Assembly: GCA_030715195.1 (NCBI GenBank)
Contig: JAUYVI010000002.1
Coordinates: 779,946 to 843,945 of the forward strand
Direction of reading: 5' to 3'
Length of the DNA: 64,000 nt
Source of the DNA: Dongia sedimenti
Lineage (GTDB): Bacteria; Pseudomonadota; Alphaproteobacteria; Dongiales; Dongiaceae
Each line of letters opens with the position of its first letter. The stretch's first letter is position 1. Shown here in pieces: positions 53,465-63,088 of the stretch. The position numbers and the translations under genes are program-made. Under the pieces are notes generated by a model. It was not told the DNA's origin. It saw nothing but the letters and a program-made list of their open reading frames with translations, and did no database searches.

Positions 53465-54400
53465 TCAGGTCGCCAGGGCCATGGCCTCGGCGGAAAGCCG
53501 TGCAAATTCAGCCTTCAAGCGGGGTGCCGCGAAGTCGACGAAGGCCCGGACCTTGGGCACGGAGAGCCGGCCTTCCGGCATCACCAGATGGACCGGGCGG
53601 GCGGGCGGCTCGGCATCCCGGAGCAGGAGCTTCAGCGAGCCGTCCTGGACCCGCTCCGCCACGTGATAAGTCAGCAACCGCGTGACGCCGATCCCGGCGA
53701 CCGCCGCGCCGAGGGCGCCCCTGACGCTGTTGACCACGAGCCGCGGCTTGAAGTGGACGGCGCGCGGAACCGCGCTGCCCTTGGCCGGCGGAAACACCCA
53801 GCGGTCGCGGCCCTCGGTCCCCGTGGTGATGATGCGGTGCTTCGCCAGATCTGCGGGTTCGTCGATCCGCGGATGCTGGGCCAGATAACGCGGTGCCGCG
53901 ACCACCACCTGCTTCACGTCGCCGCCGATCCGGATCGCCACCAGGCTGGAATCCGGCAGCTCGAGGATGCGCAGAGCGACGTCGATCCCCTCCTCCACCA
54001 GGTTCGCGGCGCGGTCGACCAGAACCAGATTGACCGAGACGGTCGGAAAGGCTTCGAGAAAGGTGTCGATCACCGGCCGCAGGATTTCCTCGCCGCCGAT
54101 CGGCGGCGCCGTGATCGTCAATATGCCGCTGGGCGCGGCATGCTCTCCCGCAACCGCCGCATCGGCGGCCTGGAGCTCGGCGAGAACGCGCCGGCATGCC
54201 TCGGCATAGGCCTCGCCGGCCGCGCTGAGCTTCAGCGTCCGCGTCGTCCGATGCAGCAGCTCGGCCCCGACATGGTTCTCCAGAAAAGCGATGGCCCGGC
54301 TGACCGCCGCCGGCGAGCGCCCGAGCAGCCGCCCGGCCCCGGCGAGGCTTCCCTCGTCCAGGGCGGCGATGAAAACCCGCATCGCCTCGATGCGATCCAT
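53465..54400 (-). CDS. LysR-family transcriptional regulator
   Basis: Regulator of 311 residues. N-terminal HTH MRVFIAALDEGSLAGAGRLLGRSPAAVSRAIAFLENHVGAELLHRTTRTLKLSAAG, then a LysR substrate domain (ILTITAPPIGGEEILRPVIDTFLEAFPTVSVNLVL) of the CrgA/PcaQ-like group. It is transcribed in the same direction as the SDR-tautomerase-MFS genes downstream, not divergent as is usual. Ligand unknown. Confidence 0.9.
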   Translation of the reverse strand: MDRIEAMRVFIAALDEGSLAGAGRLLGRSPAAVSRAIAFLENHVGAELLHRTTRTLKLSAAGEAYAEACRRVLAELQAADAAVAGEHAAPSGILTITAPPIGGEEILRPVIDTFLEAFPTVSVNLVLVDRAANLVEEGIDVALRILELPDSSLVAIRIGGDVKQVVVAAPRYLAQHPRIDEPADLAKHRIITTGTEGRDRWVFPPAKGSAVPRAVHFKPRLVVNSVRGALGAAVAGIGVTRLLTYHVAERVQDGSLKLLLRDAEPPARPVHLVMPEGRLSVPKVRAFVDFAAPRLKAEFARLSAEAMALAT

Positions 54401-54436
54401 CCTTCCGACTACTCCCGTTGCTCAAGAGCGGGGAGT

Positions 54437-55369
54437 CTAGCGTGCCGCGCTCTCCGCCGCGAGCCGGCGTTTTCCGGCCAGCAGCAGCCCATACATCGCC
54501 AGGACGATGAACAGCATAGCCAGCACCTGATAGCCCGCGACCCCCTGGCCCAGCACCAGGACCGAGATCGCCATAGTGACGGCCGGCGCCGGCACGGTGA
54601 TCGAGCTCCCGGTCGAGACGTCGATCGATTGCATCGCATAGAACCAGAGGATCAGCTCGAGATAATAGGCGACGCCCATGATCGCCGCCGCCCACTGGAA
54701 CGCCGGATCGACCGACAAGGCGAGCAATGCGTCGCCTTCGCCCGTGCCCAGCGCCAGCAGCAGCAGAAGGACGATCGAAATCGCCACCCGCGAGATCGTG
54801 ACCTGATTGGGCGTGATGGGAGTGGTGGTCAGCACCCGCCGCAGCAGGATATGCGCGATGCTCCAGAGCAGCGGGATCCCCAGCGCGAAGGCCGACCACC
54901 AGGAGATATCGGCGATGCGGAACGTACCGCTGGTGGTGAGATAGACCAGCGCCGCGATCATCAGCAGCGTGAACAGCAGCTCGGCCCTGGTCTTGCGCCG
55001 GCCGAGAAACAGCATCTCCCAGAGCATCGCGAACAGCGGATAGGCCTGCAAGGCGATCACCATGCTGACCGGTCCCGCCATCTCCGCCGCGACGACATAC
55101 ATGTAGGTGGCCAGGCCGAACATGGCGCCGGTGAGCAGCGCGATCGCGATCGTGCCGCGACCGACGTTACCGATCCGGTGGCGTTGGTTGCGGCCGCGTT
55201 CGAACAGGAACAGCGGCAAGGCCGCGACCAGCTGCCAGACCGAGAGCCAGATCGCGAAGCCGAGCCCGCTCGATCCCGCGGGGCGCGCATTCGACAGGAC
55301 CGGCATGGCACCGAGGATCAGCAAGCAAAGCAATGCCAGGATAACGCCGACGCGCGGAGACCGATTCAT
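54437..55369 (-). CDS. EamA/DMT-family transporter
   Basis: Ten-helix membrane protein of 310 residues with two EamA halves (ILALLCLLILGAMPVLSN...; PLLWSIAHILLRRVL...). The second half contains the conserved VPAPAVTMAISVLVLGQGVAGYQVLAMLFI. Such proteins export amino acids or metabolites. It lies 89 bp downstream of the second mttB-like gene and may be co-transcribed with it. Start at 55369 has GGGGGTG upstream. Confidence 0.86.
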   Translation of the reverse strand: MNRSPRVGVILALLCLLILGAMPVLSNARPAGSSGLGFAIWLSVWQLVAALPLFLFERGRNQRHRIGNVGRGTIAIALLTGAMFGLATYMYVVAAEMAGPVSMVIALQAYPLFAMLWEMLFLGRRKTRAELLFTLLMIAALVYLTTSGTFRIADISWWSAFALGIPLLWSIAHILLRRVLTTTPITPNQVTISRVAISIVLLLLLALGTGEGDALLALSVDPAFQWAAAIMGVAYYLELILWFYAMQSIDVSTGSSITVPAPAVTMAISVLVLGQGVAGYQVLAMLFIVLAMYGLLLAGKRRLAAESAAR

Positions 55370-55458
55370 GAAACACCCCCGCACGGTGATAGCCCCGGCC
55401 CGGCGCGGCGGGCAACGGGAGTATTGTCACCAGACAATCGGCGGCAGACCGACCGGAT

Positions 55459-57027
55459 TTAATGCCACATGTCGCCGACCGCAGCCTTCTTGCGGGCGAT
55501 GAAATCCTGCAATGCCTCGTCGATGGCGACGTCGATCGGCGGCGCCTCATAGGCACGCAGCATGGCGCGGCACTTCTCATGTGCGCGCTGGGTCGCGGTC
55601 TTCTCGCCGGCATCGCGCCACTGCTCGAAGGAATTGTTGTCGGCGATGGCGGAATCCCAGAACGCGGTCTCGTAGTTCTTCAAGGTGTGGGCACAGCCGA
55701 AGAAATGCTTGCCGGGGCCGACCTCGCGGAAGGCGTCGAGTGCGAGCGCATTGTCATCGACCGGCAGCCCGCGGAGGTAGGTGTGCATGGCGGCACAGAA
55801 ATCGGCGTCCATGACGAACTTTTCGTAGGACATCACCAGCCCGCCCTCGAGCCAGCCGGCGGAGTGCAGGATGAAATGCGCGCCGCATTGGATCGCCGCC
55901 AGCATCGAGACGGCGCTCTCCTGCATCGCCTGGGCATCAGCCGCCTTCGAGGCGGTGAAGGCGCCGGAGCAGCGCAGCGGCACGCCGAGCCGCCGCGTCA
56001 ATTGTCCCACGACGAGCGAGCCCAAGGCCGGCTCCGGCGTGCCGAAAGTGGGCGAGCCGGATTTGAGAGAGGTGGAGCTCAGGAAATTGCCGAGAATGGC
56101 CGGCGCGCCGGGCCGTTCGAGCTGGGTCAGCGCGACGCCGACCATCGCCTCGGCCATCGACTGTGCGATGGCACCGGCATTGGTCACTGGTCCCATGGCG
56201 CCGCCGAGAATGAACGGCACGACCACGGCGCACTGGTTGGCGCGCGCATAGGCGCGGAGCGCCCGCGACATCGTGCCGTCATAGACCAGCGGGGAATTGG
56301 CGTTGATGTTCCCCATGATGACGCAGTTCTTGTCGACGAAGTCGGTGCCGAAGGCGATGCGGGCCAGCTCGATCGAATCCTCGGCGCGCTCTTCCGCGGT
56401 GACGCCGCCCATGAACGGCTTGTCGCTGAACTTGATATGGCTGTAGACCATGTCGAGATGCCGCTTGTTGACCGGCAGATCGACCGGCTCGCAGACCGTG
56501 CCGCCCGAATGATGCAGCCACGGCGACATGTAGGCGAGCTTCACGAAGTTGCGAAAGTCCTCGATAGCGCCGTAGCGCCGCCCTTTCTCGAGATCATGCA
56601 CGAAGGGCGAGCCATAGGCCGGCGAGAAGACGAGGTGGGTCCGGCCGATCTCGACCGAGCGCGCGGGATTGCGCGCGTGGTGGGTGAATTGCTTCGGCGC
56701 CGTGCGCGTGATGATGCCGCGCACCAAGCCAGGCTCGAAGCGCACGCGCTCGCCCTGCACGTCGGCACCCGCGTCACGCCAGAGCTCGAGCGCGCGGGCA
56801 TCGCCGCGGAAGTCGATGCCGACCTCCTTCAGGATGGTGTCGATCGCGGCCTCGATCCGCGCGAGGCCTTCCTCGCCGAGCAGCTCGTAGGTCGGAATCT
56901 GCCGGTCGATCCCGGCGATGATCGGCTGCGCCCGCCCGCCGCCGCGCTGCGCCTGCCGCGATTGCCGGCCGCCGCCGCGATTGCGCGCCGCCGGTGCCGG
57001 CTGCGGAACGGTTTCCAACTCGGCCAT
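55459..57027 (-). CDS. Trimethylamine methyltransferase (MttB) family protein, pyrrolysine-free, second copy
   Basis: Protein of 522 residues of the COG5598 family. The first 35 residues are a disordered Arg/Gly/Gln-rich stretch (RNRGGGRQSRQAQRGGG), unlike the copy at 21055. Core stretches: GLARIEAAIDTILKEVGIDF, GGAMGPVTNAGAIAQSMAEA, SGSPTFGTPE and SAGWLEGGLVMSYEKFVMDADF. No internal amber codon. It likely demethylates a quaternary or tertiary amine with a corrinoid partner encoded elsewhere. Confidence 0.85.
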   Translation of the reverse strand: MAELETVPQPAPAARNRGGGRQSRQAQRGGGRAQPIIAGIDRQIPTYELLGEEGLARIEAAIDTILKEVGIDFRGDARALELWRDAGADVQGERVRFEPGLVRGIITRTAPKQFTHHARNPARSVEIGRTHLVFSPAYGSPFVHDLEKGRRYGAIEDFRNFVKLAYMSPWLHHSGGTVCEPVDLPVNKRHLDMVYSHIKFSDKPFMGGVTAEERAEDSIELARIAFGTDFVDKNCVIMGNINANSPLVYDGTMSRALRAYARANQCAVVVPFILGGAMGPVTNAGAIAQSMAEAMVGVALTQLERPGAPAILGNFLSSTSLKSGSPTFGTPEPALGSLVVGQLTRRLGVPLRCSGAFTASKAADAQAMQESAVSMLAAIQCGAHFILHSAGWLEGGLVMSYEKFVMDADFCAAMHTYLRGLPVDDNALALDAFREVGPGKHFFGCAHTLKNYETAFWDSAIADNNSFEQWRDAGEKTATQRAHEKCRAMLRAYEAPPIDVAIDEALQDFIARKKAAVGDMWH

Positions 57028-57101
57028 GACCCACTCCCTGTTTGGCTGGCGGGAGTCTAGCGATGGTCGAGCCTCAGGCCAACCGGCGGTGCGCCGCGGT
57101 G

Positions 57102-57530
57102 TCAGCGGCCGGCGGCATGCTGCAGGTGCGATTTGTAGTCGAGGTCGTGCCGGAAGAGGACATCGATCAGGGTGTCGCGCATCGCCTGCGCCGCGCTCCG
57201 ATGCTCCGGACTTGAGCCGTCCGCCCCCGACAGGAAATCGACCAGATCCCGGAAACGCAGCTCCATCTGGCGATGCTGCGCCTTGTGCCGTTCACGGCGG
57301 GGAAATTCGGTCTGATCCAGCACCGCTTCTTCGCTGCGGAAGTGCGCGCTGCATTCTTCCGCGAGTTGTTGGGCGGCAGCGACGATGTCGCCCCAGGCAC
57401 CCGCTCCCTCCATCAGCTGCGTCAGAATGTTGCAGCGATCGATCAGAGTCCGGTGTTCCTCATCCAGTTCAGCGATGCCGGTTTCCAGCACCTCCATCCA
57501 GGCGATGGGCGAAATAGCGTCTTCTTTCAT
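57102..57530 (-). CDS. Bacteriohemerythrin
   Basis: O2-binding di-iron protein of 142 residues. Ligand residues follow the hemerythrin order: H in ELDEEHRTLID, H and E in CSAHFRSEEAVLD, two H in ERHKAQHRQMEL, and H and D in FRHDLDYKSHL. The start ISPIAWMEVLETGIAELDEEH is the standard N-terminus. It may store or sense O2. It stands alone on its strand, 74 bp downstream of the mttB-like start. Confidence 0.92.
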   Translation of the reverse strand: MKEDAISPIAWMEVLETGIAELDEEHRTLIDRCNILTQLMEGAGAWGDIVAAAQQLAEECSAHFRSEEAVLDQTEFPRRERHKAQHRQMELRFRDLVDFLSGADGSSPEHRSAAQAMRDTLIDVLFRHDLDYKSHLQHAAGR

Positions 57531-57761
57531 GGCTCCGCCCCCCGGCCGAATACTGTGCGCTCAACTCTTGCACCGGCGCGCCTTGTGCCAACCCTTCCAT
57601 TCGTTAGGCCCAAGGGCTGGAATTAACCTTAGCCTACGCAGAAACACGCGCTTGGAAGGTGCGCGGGGAAAGGATAATGATCCCGCATAGGATTGTTTGT
57701 CGTGGATGAGCCCCGGGTCAAGGCACCCGTAGCCCGCAGGGCCGGAGATTCTCGCTGAGAC

Positions 57762-58226
57762 ATGGCGACCTTGGACGAAATCGAGAGCCCGATCCTGCGG
57801 CGATTCTTTCAGTATTACCTGAAGAAGCGCGGAAACCGGCTGTTTCCGGCCCGATCGGACATCGACCCGCTCGATTTCCCCTACGCCTTGGGTGATATCA
57901 CGCTGGTCAACGTCCATCACAATCCGCTGAATTTCAGCTTCCGCCTGGATGGCAGCCACCATGTCGAGCGCTTCGGGTTCGATCTCACCGGACGATCCCT
58001 GGACGAGTTCCCCTATCCGGACATGCGCCAGTCGATCTTCGACAGCTACAAGGACGTCATCGACCATCGCGAACCGCGGCGCTATTTCCGCGATCTCGAA
58101 TCGGCCGGCCGATGGTTCCGATATGAGACATTGCTGCTGCCGCTTTCGAGCGACGGCACGACGATCGACATGATCGTGTCGGTGATCTCCTTCCACGATC
58201 TGCAGATCCCGATCGAGCCGGCCTGA
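57762..58226 (+). CDS. PAS_5 (DUF1488-type sensing) domain protein
   Basis: Protein of 154 residues with the PAS_5 layout common in Rhodospirillales: LRRFFQYYLKKRGNRLFPARSDIDPLDFPYALGDITLVNV, then FRLDGSHHVERFGFDLTGRSLDEF, and YETLLLPLSSDGTTIDMIVSVISF. It probably senses a small ligand and has no output domain. It ends 9 bp from the convergent dioxygenase gene. The 231-bp gap upstream shows no other feature. Confidence 0.85.
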   Translation: MATLDEIESPILRRFFQYYLKKRGNRLFPARSDIDPLDFPYALGDITLVNVHHNPLNFSFRLDGSHHVERFGFDLTGRSLDEFPYPDMRQSIFDSYKDVIDHREPRRYFRDLESAGRWFRYETLLLPLSSDGTTIDMIVSVISFHDLQIPIEPA

Positions 58227-58235
58227 AATCCGCGA

Positions 58236-59303
58236 TCAGCTCCGCAGGAAGTTCAGCAGCGTGAAGCGGCGGCCCTTGATGATCGGCAGCGCTTCGTGCA
58301 GCAGCGAGCAGGAGAACAGGATCGCGCCGCCGGCCGGCGGATCGTAGCGATGCGGGCCGTATTCCGGAAAGGTCAGGCCGCCGCCCTCGTACGCGCCGGT
58401 ATTCAGGGCGAGCGTCATCGCAAAGCGCCGGTCCAAGGTGCCCGGCGTCTGGTTGTCGCGATGCCGGCGGAAGAAATCGTCGCGTTCGGAATCGTAGCAG
58501 GTGATCACGAAGCGATCGAACCGGAACTTGGTGAAGCCGAAAGCCTTGTTGAGCTCCGGTCCGACGCGCCGGCCGATCAATGCGGCCAATTCCTGCAGCA
58601 CCGCCTCGTCCATGATGCGGTGATCGCGGCGCGACTTCATCTCCTTGTGAACGCGGCGGGTCTCCTGACCTTTGACGATCGAGCTGACATGCCCTTCCTC
58701 ATGGCCCAGGTTCTCCCAGCGGGAGATCAGCATGCGGCAATGCTCCGGCGTCAGGACGTCCGGCACCAACAGGACCGGCGCGACGCCTTTCAGATACTGC
58801 CCGGCATCGTCCCCGCGTGGCGTCGCCCGCGCCCGGTCGATCGCCCGGCGCATGAGCGCGGCGGAATCGAGGTCGACCATCGCCGCCGTCACCCGCTGAT
58901 TGGGATCGAGCAGGACCGCGAAGGCGCCGCGCGGGCCGAAACCCAGCATCTTGCGCAAGGCCTCGCGGATCTTGCCCGCGGAATCGCCGAGCAAGGGAAA
59001 GCCGACACCGAGCTGCTCCGCGCGCCCGGCGGCCGGCTCGGGCGGCTCGGAAACCAAAGCGAGGCAGTCGAAGCCGATCTCCTGGAGCCCCGCCTGCTGC
59101 AGCGCCTTCAGACCGGAATCGTCGGTGTCACCGACAATCAATATCCGATTGCCCTTGGCGCGCTCGAGGAACGACCGCGCCGCGCCGCTCTGGTCCGGCA
59201 GCACGAAATTGGGAAACCGGTCGCCCGGGGCGAGCTCGGTCGGCGGCAAAAAGCCTCCGGTCGGATTGAAGGCATGCCCAGGCTCGACAGCCAGATCGTT
59301 CAT
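58236..59303 (-). CDS. Redoxin-like domain fused to a 2-oxoglutarate/Fe(II) dioxygenase
   Basis: Protein of 355 residues in two parts. Residues about 20-160 resemble AhpC/TSA peroxiredoxins (LAPGDRFPNFVLPDQSG; GVGFPLLGDSAGKIREAL), but the peroxidatic Cys position in NRILIVGDTDDSG lacks Cys. Residues about 170-355 are a prolyl-4-hydroxylase-type dioxygenase with Fe ligands H and D in RRHRDNQ, H in SLLHEALP and the 2OG-binding Arg in KGRRFTLLNF. ATG at 59303 with GAGGATGAG upstream. Substrate unknown. Confidence 0.85.
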   Translation of the reverse strand: MNDLAVEPGHAFNPTGGFLPPTELAPGDRFPNFVLPDQSGAARSFLERAKGNRILIVGDTDDSGLKALQQAGLQEIGFDCLALVSEPPEPAAGRAEQLGVGFPLLGDSAGKIREALRKMLGFGPRGAFAVLLDPNQRVTAAMVDLDSAALMRRAIDRARATPRGDDAGQYLKGVAPVLLVPDVLTPEHCRMLISRWENLGHEEGHVSSIVKGQETRRVHKEMKSRRDHRIMDEAVLQELAALIGRRVGPELNKAFGFTKFRFDRFVITCYDSERDDFFRRHRDNQTPGTLDRRFAMTLALNTGAYEGGGLTFPEYGPHRYDPPAGGAILFSCSLLHEALPIIKGRRFTLLNFLRS

Positions 59304-59518
59304 CTCATCCTCATCTTCGCGGCCACCGCGATCGCGCCGCAACTATAGCCGATCCCGGGCGTTTAGGCTCACCCACCCACCCTTTGCTGCACCCGCGAAA
59401 ACGATGCTTGATCCGACCGGCGACCACCCGATAGCATGCGCCGCCCGAATCTGCGCCACCCGGGGAGCCACGGCGCCGCTGCAAGCAATTCCGCAGATTT
59501 TCGAGAGATATCAATACT

Positions 59519-60823
59519 ATGAAGATTGCCGTCATTGGTAGCGGTTATGTCGGTCTGGTGTCCGGCGCCTGCCTTTCGGAGTTCGGCCACCAGGTCGCCT
59601 GCATCGACATGGATGCCGGCAAGATCCAGCGCCTGAAGGCCGGGGCGATCCCGATCTACGAGCCCGGACTGGAGGATCTGGTGGCGCGCAACGCCGGCGC
59701 GAAGCGGCTCTCCTTCTCGACCGAGATCGCGGATATCGCGGGCGCGCAGGCGATCTTCATCGCCGTCGGCACGCCGACCCGTCGCGGCGACGGCCATGCC
59801 GACATGACCTATGTCCACAGCGCCGCCAAGCAGATCGCCGGCGCGCTGAAGGACTATGCGGTGATCGTGACCAAATCGACGGTCCCGGTCGGCACGGGAC
59901 GCGCGGTGGAGCGGATCGTCCGCGAGACCAACCCGAAGGCGCAGTTCGACGTCGCTTCGAATCCCGAGTTCCTGCGCGAGGGCGCGGCGATCAACGATTT
60001 CATGCGGCCGGATCGCGTGGTGATCGGCACCGACGGCGAGCGCGCCAAGGAGATCATGCGGCAGATCTACCGCCCGCTGTTCCTGATCGACACCCCGATC
60101 GTCTTCACCAAGCTGGAGACCGCCGAGCTGATCAAGTATTCGGCCAATGCCTTCCTCGCCATGAAGATCACCTTCATCAACCAGGTCTCCGATCTCTGCG
60201 AGAAGGTCGGCGCCGACGTGCATGACGTCGCCCGCGGCATCGGGCTCGACGGCCGGATCGGCGGCAAGTTCCTGCATCCCTCGCCCGGCTTCGGCGGCTC
60301 CTGCTTCCCCAAGGACACCCGTGCCCTCATTCAGACCGCGCGCGACGCCGGCTCGCCTTTGTCGCTGATCGAGGCGACGCTCGACTTCAACGAAGCCCGC
60401 AAGACCCAGATGGCGGAGCGGATCGTCGCGGCGCTGGGCGGCAAGCCGGAAGGTAAGACCGTCGCCGTGCTCGGGCTCACCTTCAAGCCCAACACCGACG
60501 ACATGCGCGAGGCAGCCAGCGTCACCATCCTGCCCGCCCTGCAGAAGCGCGGCATCAAGATCCGCGCCCATGACCCGGAAGGCATGGAAGAAGCGAAGAA
60601 GCAGATGCCGGACCTCGACTATCGCGACGATCCTTATGATGCGATCGACGGCGCCGACGCCCTGGTCATCCTCACCGAGTGGAACAGCTATCGCAGCCTC
60701 GATCTCGACCGGGTGAAGACGCTCCTCAAGGCGCCGATCTTCGTCGATCTGCGCAACATCTATCGCCCCGCCGAGATGCAGGCCGCCGGCTTCCAGTACT
60801 CCAGCCTCGGCAGGACCGCTTGA
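59519..60823 (+). CDS. ugd: UDP-glucose 6-dehydrogenase
   Basis: Enzyme of 434 residues oxidising UDP-glucose to UDP-glucuronate for surface polysaccharides. MKIAVIGSGYVGLVSGACLSEFGH (NAD site), KSTVPVGTGRAVE, NPEFLREGAAINDFM and FLHPSPGFGGSCFPKDTRAL with the catalytic Cys. Its stop overlaps the epimerase start by the sequence TTGA. Confidence 0.95.
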   Translation: MKIAVIGSGYVGLVSGACLSEFGHQVACIDMDAGKIQRLKAGAIPIYEPGLEDLVARNAGAKRLSFSTEIADIAGAQAIFIAVGTPTRRGDGHADMTYVHSAAKQIAGALKDYAVIVTKSTVPVGTGRAVERIVRETNPKAQFDVASNPEFLREGAAINDFMRPDRVVIGTDGERAKEIMRQIYRPLFLIDTPIVFTKLETAELIKYSANAFLAMKITFINQVSDLCEKVGADVHDVARGIGLDGRIGGKFLHPSPGFGGSCFPKDTRALIQTARDAGSPLSLIEATLDFNEARKTQMAERIVAALGGKPEGKTVAVLGLTFKPNTDDMREAASVTILPALQKRGIKIRAHDPEGMEEAKKQMPDLDYRDDPYDAIDGADALVILTEWNSYRSLDLDRVKTLLKAPIFVDLRNIYRPAEMQAAGFQYSSLGRTA

Positions 60824-61827
60824 GCGCAGCCGAAGGCACCAGCAAGCCGGCGGTTCTGGTCACCGGCGGCGCCGGCTATGTCGGCAGCCATGTCTGCAAG
60901 GCGCTCGACCGGGCGGGCTTCCTGCCGGTCGTCTACGACAATCTCGCGACCGGTCATCGCTGGGCGGTGAAATGGGGCCCGCTCGAAGAGGGCGACGTCC
61001 GCGACAGCGGCCGCCTCGAAACCGTGCTGCGGCGCTATCGCGCGACCGCGGTGCTGCATTTCGCGGCGCTCTCGCTGGTCGGCGCCTCGGCGAAGCAGCC
61101 GCTCGACTATTACGACGTCAATGTGAACGGCGCGCTCTCGCTCGCCTTCGCGATGCAGGCCAGTGGGCTGCGCCGCCTGGTGTTCTCCAGCACCTGCGCG
61201 GTCTACGGCATGCCGGCGACGATGCCGATATCCGAGGATGCGCCGACCCTGCCGGTCAATGTCTATGGCCGGACCAAGCTCGCGGCGGAGAACCTGTTCT
61301 CCGATCTCGCCCGGGCCGGCACGCTCGACGTCGTCATGCTGCGCTATTTCAACGCCGCCGGCGCCGACCGCGACGGCGAGATCGGCGAGGCCCATGACCC
61401 GGAATCGCACCTGATCCCGCTGGCGATCCAGGCCGCGCTCGGCGAGGGCAAACCGCTCTCGCTGTTCGGGACCGACTATCCGACGCCGGACGGTACCTGC
61501 CTGCGCGACTACATCCATGTCGAGGACCTGGCCGACGCGCATCTGAAGGCGCTGCAGCTGCTGGAAACCACGTCCGGCGCGCATGCCTTCAATCTCGGCA
61601 CCGGCATCGGCGTCTCGGTCCGTGACGTGCTGGCCGCGGTCGGCAAGCTCGCCGGGAAACCGGTGCCGGTGATCGAAAGCCCGCGCCGCGAGGGCGACCC
61701 GCCGCAGCTCTATGCCTCGCCGGCCAAGGCGGAACGCGCGCTCGGCTGGAAGGCGGCCGAGACCCATATCGAAAGTATGGTCGGCTCTGCAATAAACTGG
61801 CACCGCAAAGCCCGTTCCGCCGCCTAA
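60820..61827 (+). CDS. galE: UDP-glucose 4-epimerase
   Basis: NAD-bound epimerase of 335 residues interconverting UDP-glucose and UDP-galactose. LVTGGAGYVGSHVCKALDRAG, ASAKQPLDYYDVNVNGAL, SSTCAVYG, YGRTKLAAEN (Tyr and Lys), RYFNAAGADRDGEIGE and GTCLRDYIHVEDLADAH. There is no ATG upstream of the Rossmann motif. TTG at 60820, sharing bases with the ugd TGA, is the best start, so translation is probably coupled. Confidence 0.93.
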   Translation: MSAAEGTSKPAVLVTGGAGYVGSHVCKALDRAGFLPVVYDNLATGHRWAVKWGPLEEGDVRDSGRLETVLRRYRATAVLHFAALSLVGASAKQPLDYYDVNVNGALSLAFAMQASGLRRLVFSSTCAVYGMPATMPISEDAPTLPVNVYGRTKLAAENLFSDLARAGTLDVVMLRYFNAAGADRDGEIGEAHDPESHLIPLAIQAALGEGKPLSLFGTDYPTPDGTCLRDYIHVEDLADAHLKALQLLETTSGAHAFNLGTGIGVSVRDVLAAVGKLAGKPVPVIESPRREGDPPQLYASPAKAERALGWKAAETHIESMVGSAINWHRKARSAA

Positions 61828-61837
61828 GATCACCCCC

Positions 61838-63052
61838 ATGTCCAATCCCGCCGACCGCGCGCGGCTGCGCCACGCCGAACTCGTCATCATTCTGGCCGTG
61901 CTCAGTCTGATCGCCCCGCTGGCGATCGACATGTACCTGCCGGCCTTGCCGTTCATCGCCCAGAGCCTGGCGGCCACCGACGCCCAGGCCCAGCTCACCC
62001 TGCCGACCTATTTCGCCGGCTTCGCCATCGGCCAGGCCTTCTACGGCCCGATCTCCGACCGGTTCGGCCGCAAGCCGCCGCTCTATTTCGGCATGGCGCT
62101 CTATATCGCGGCCTCGCTCGGCTGCGCGCTCGCACCCGATATCGACACGCTGATCGCGCTCCGCTTCCTGCAGGCGGCGGGCGGCTGCGCCGGCACGGTG
62201 GTGGCGCGCGCCATGGTGCGCGATCTCTTCACCGGCGCCGACGCGATCCGGGTGTTCTCTCGCGTGCTGCTGGTCTTCGGGATCGGGCCGATCCTCGCCC
62301 CCATGGTCGGCAGCGGCGTGCTCATCTGGTTCGGCTGGCGCGAGATCTTCTTCCTGCTGACCGCGATCGGAATCCTGAGCCTCGTCCTGATCTTCATCCG
62401 CCTGCCCGAGAGCCGGGATCCCGCCCATGTCCGCCCGCTGCGGCTGAGCTCGATCGTCATCGGCTACGGCCGCCTGCTCGCCCATCGCAATTTCATGGGC
62501 TACGCGCTGACCGGCGGCACCATGATGGCCGGCACCTTCGCCTATATCGCCGGACTGCCCTTCGTGATCGTGAACATCTTCGGCTATCCGGACTACTATT
62601 TCAGCCTGGTGTTCGGCGGCAACGCGGTCGGCTTCATCCTCGCCTCGCAGATCAACGTCCGAGCGCAGCGTCATTATTCGCCGGAACGGGTCCTGCTCGC
62701 CGCCCTACTGATCCAGATCGCCGCCGCCGCCGTCTTCGTCTTCGACGTGCTCGCCGGCATCGGCGGCATCTTCGGCATCCTGGTGCCGCTGTTCTTCTGG
62801 ATCGCGACCATGGGCTTCGTCATCCCGAACACCACGGCGATGGCGATGGCGCCGTTCGCCGCCAATGCCGGCGCCGCCTCGGCCCTGCTCGGCGTGCTGC
62901 AATTCGTGCTGGCCGCGGGGAGCTCGGCGCTGCTCGCGAAGCTGACCCAATACGACAACACCGCTTTGCCGATGATCGGCGTGATGGCCACGTTCAGCGT
63001 GCTTTCGCTGCTGATCAACCGCTTCGTGGTGAAGCGCCCGGCGAAGGCCTAG
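61838..63052 (+). CDS. Bcr/CflA-family multidrug efflux MFS transporter
   Basis: Twelve-helix exporter of 404 residues. APLAIDMYLPALPFIAQSLAATDAQAQLTL, GQAFYGPISDRFGRKPPLYFGMALY and RFLQAAGGCAGTVVARAMVRDLF are Bcr/CflA signatures. It follows galE by 10 bp but is functionally separate. It probably exports small hydrophobic drugs or metabolites. Confidence 0.92.
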   Translation: MSNPADRARLRHAELVIILAVLSLIAPLAIDMYLPALPFIAQSLAATDAQAQLTLPTYFAGFAIGQAFYGPISDRFGRKPPLYFGMALYIAASLGCALAPDIDTLIALRFLQAAGGCAGTVVARAMVRDLFTGADAIRVFSRVLLVFGIGPILAPMVGSGVLIWFGWREIFFLLTAIGILSLVLIFIRLPESRDPAHVRPLRLSSIVIGYGRLLAHRNFMGYALTGGTMMAGTFAYIAGLPFVIVNIFGYPDYYFSLVFGGNAVGFILASQINVRAQRHYSPERVLLAALLIQIAAAAVFVFDVLAGIGGIFGILVPLFFWIATMGFVIPNTTAMAMAPFAANAGAASALLGVLQFVLAAGSSALLAKLTQYDNTALPMIGVMATFSVLSLLINRFVVKRPAKA

Positions 63053-63088
63053 CACCGCACCGGCTGCCCGCTCGCACCTGCGTTGAGG

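Noticed and set aside
53420..55462. Open frame of 680 codons on the plus strand
   Set aside because: Antisense to the LysR and DMT genes; no motif and highly charged low-complexity translation.
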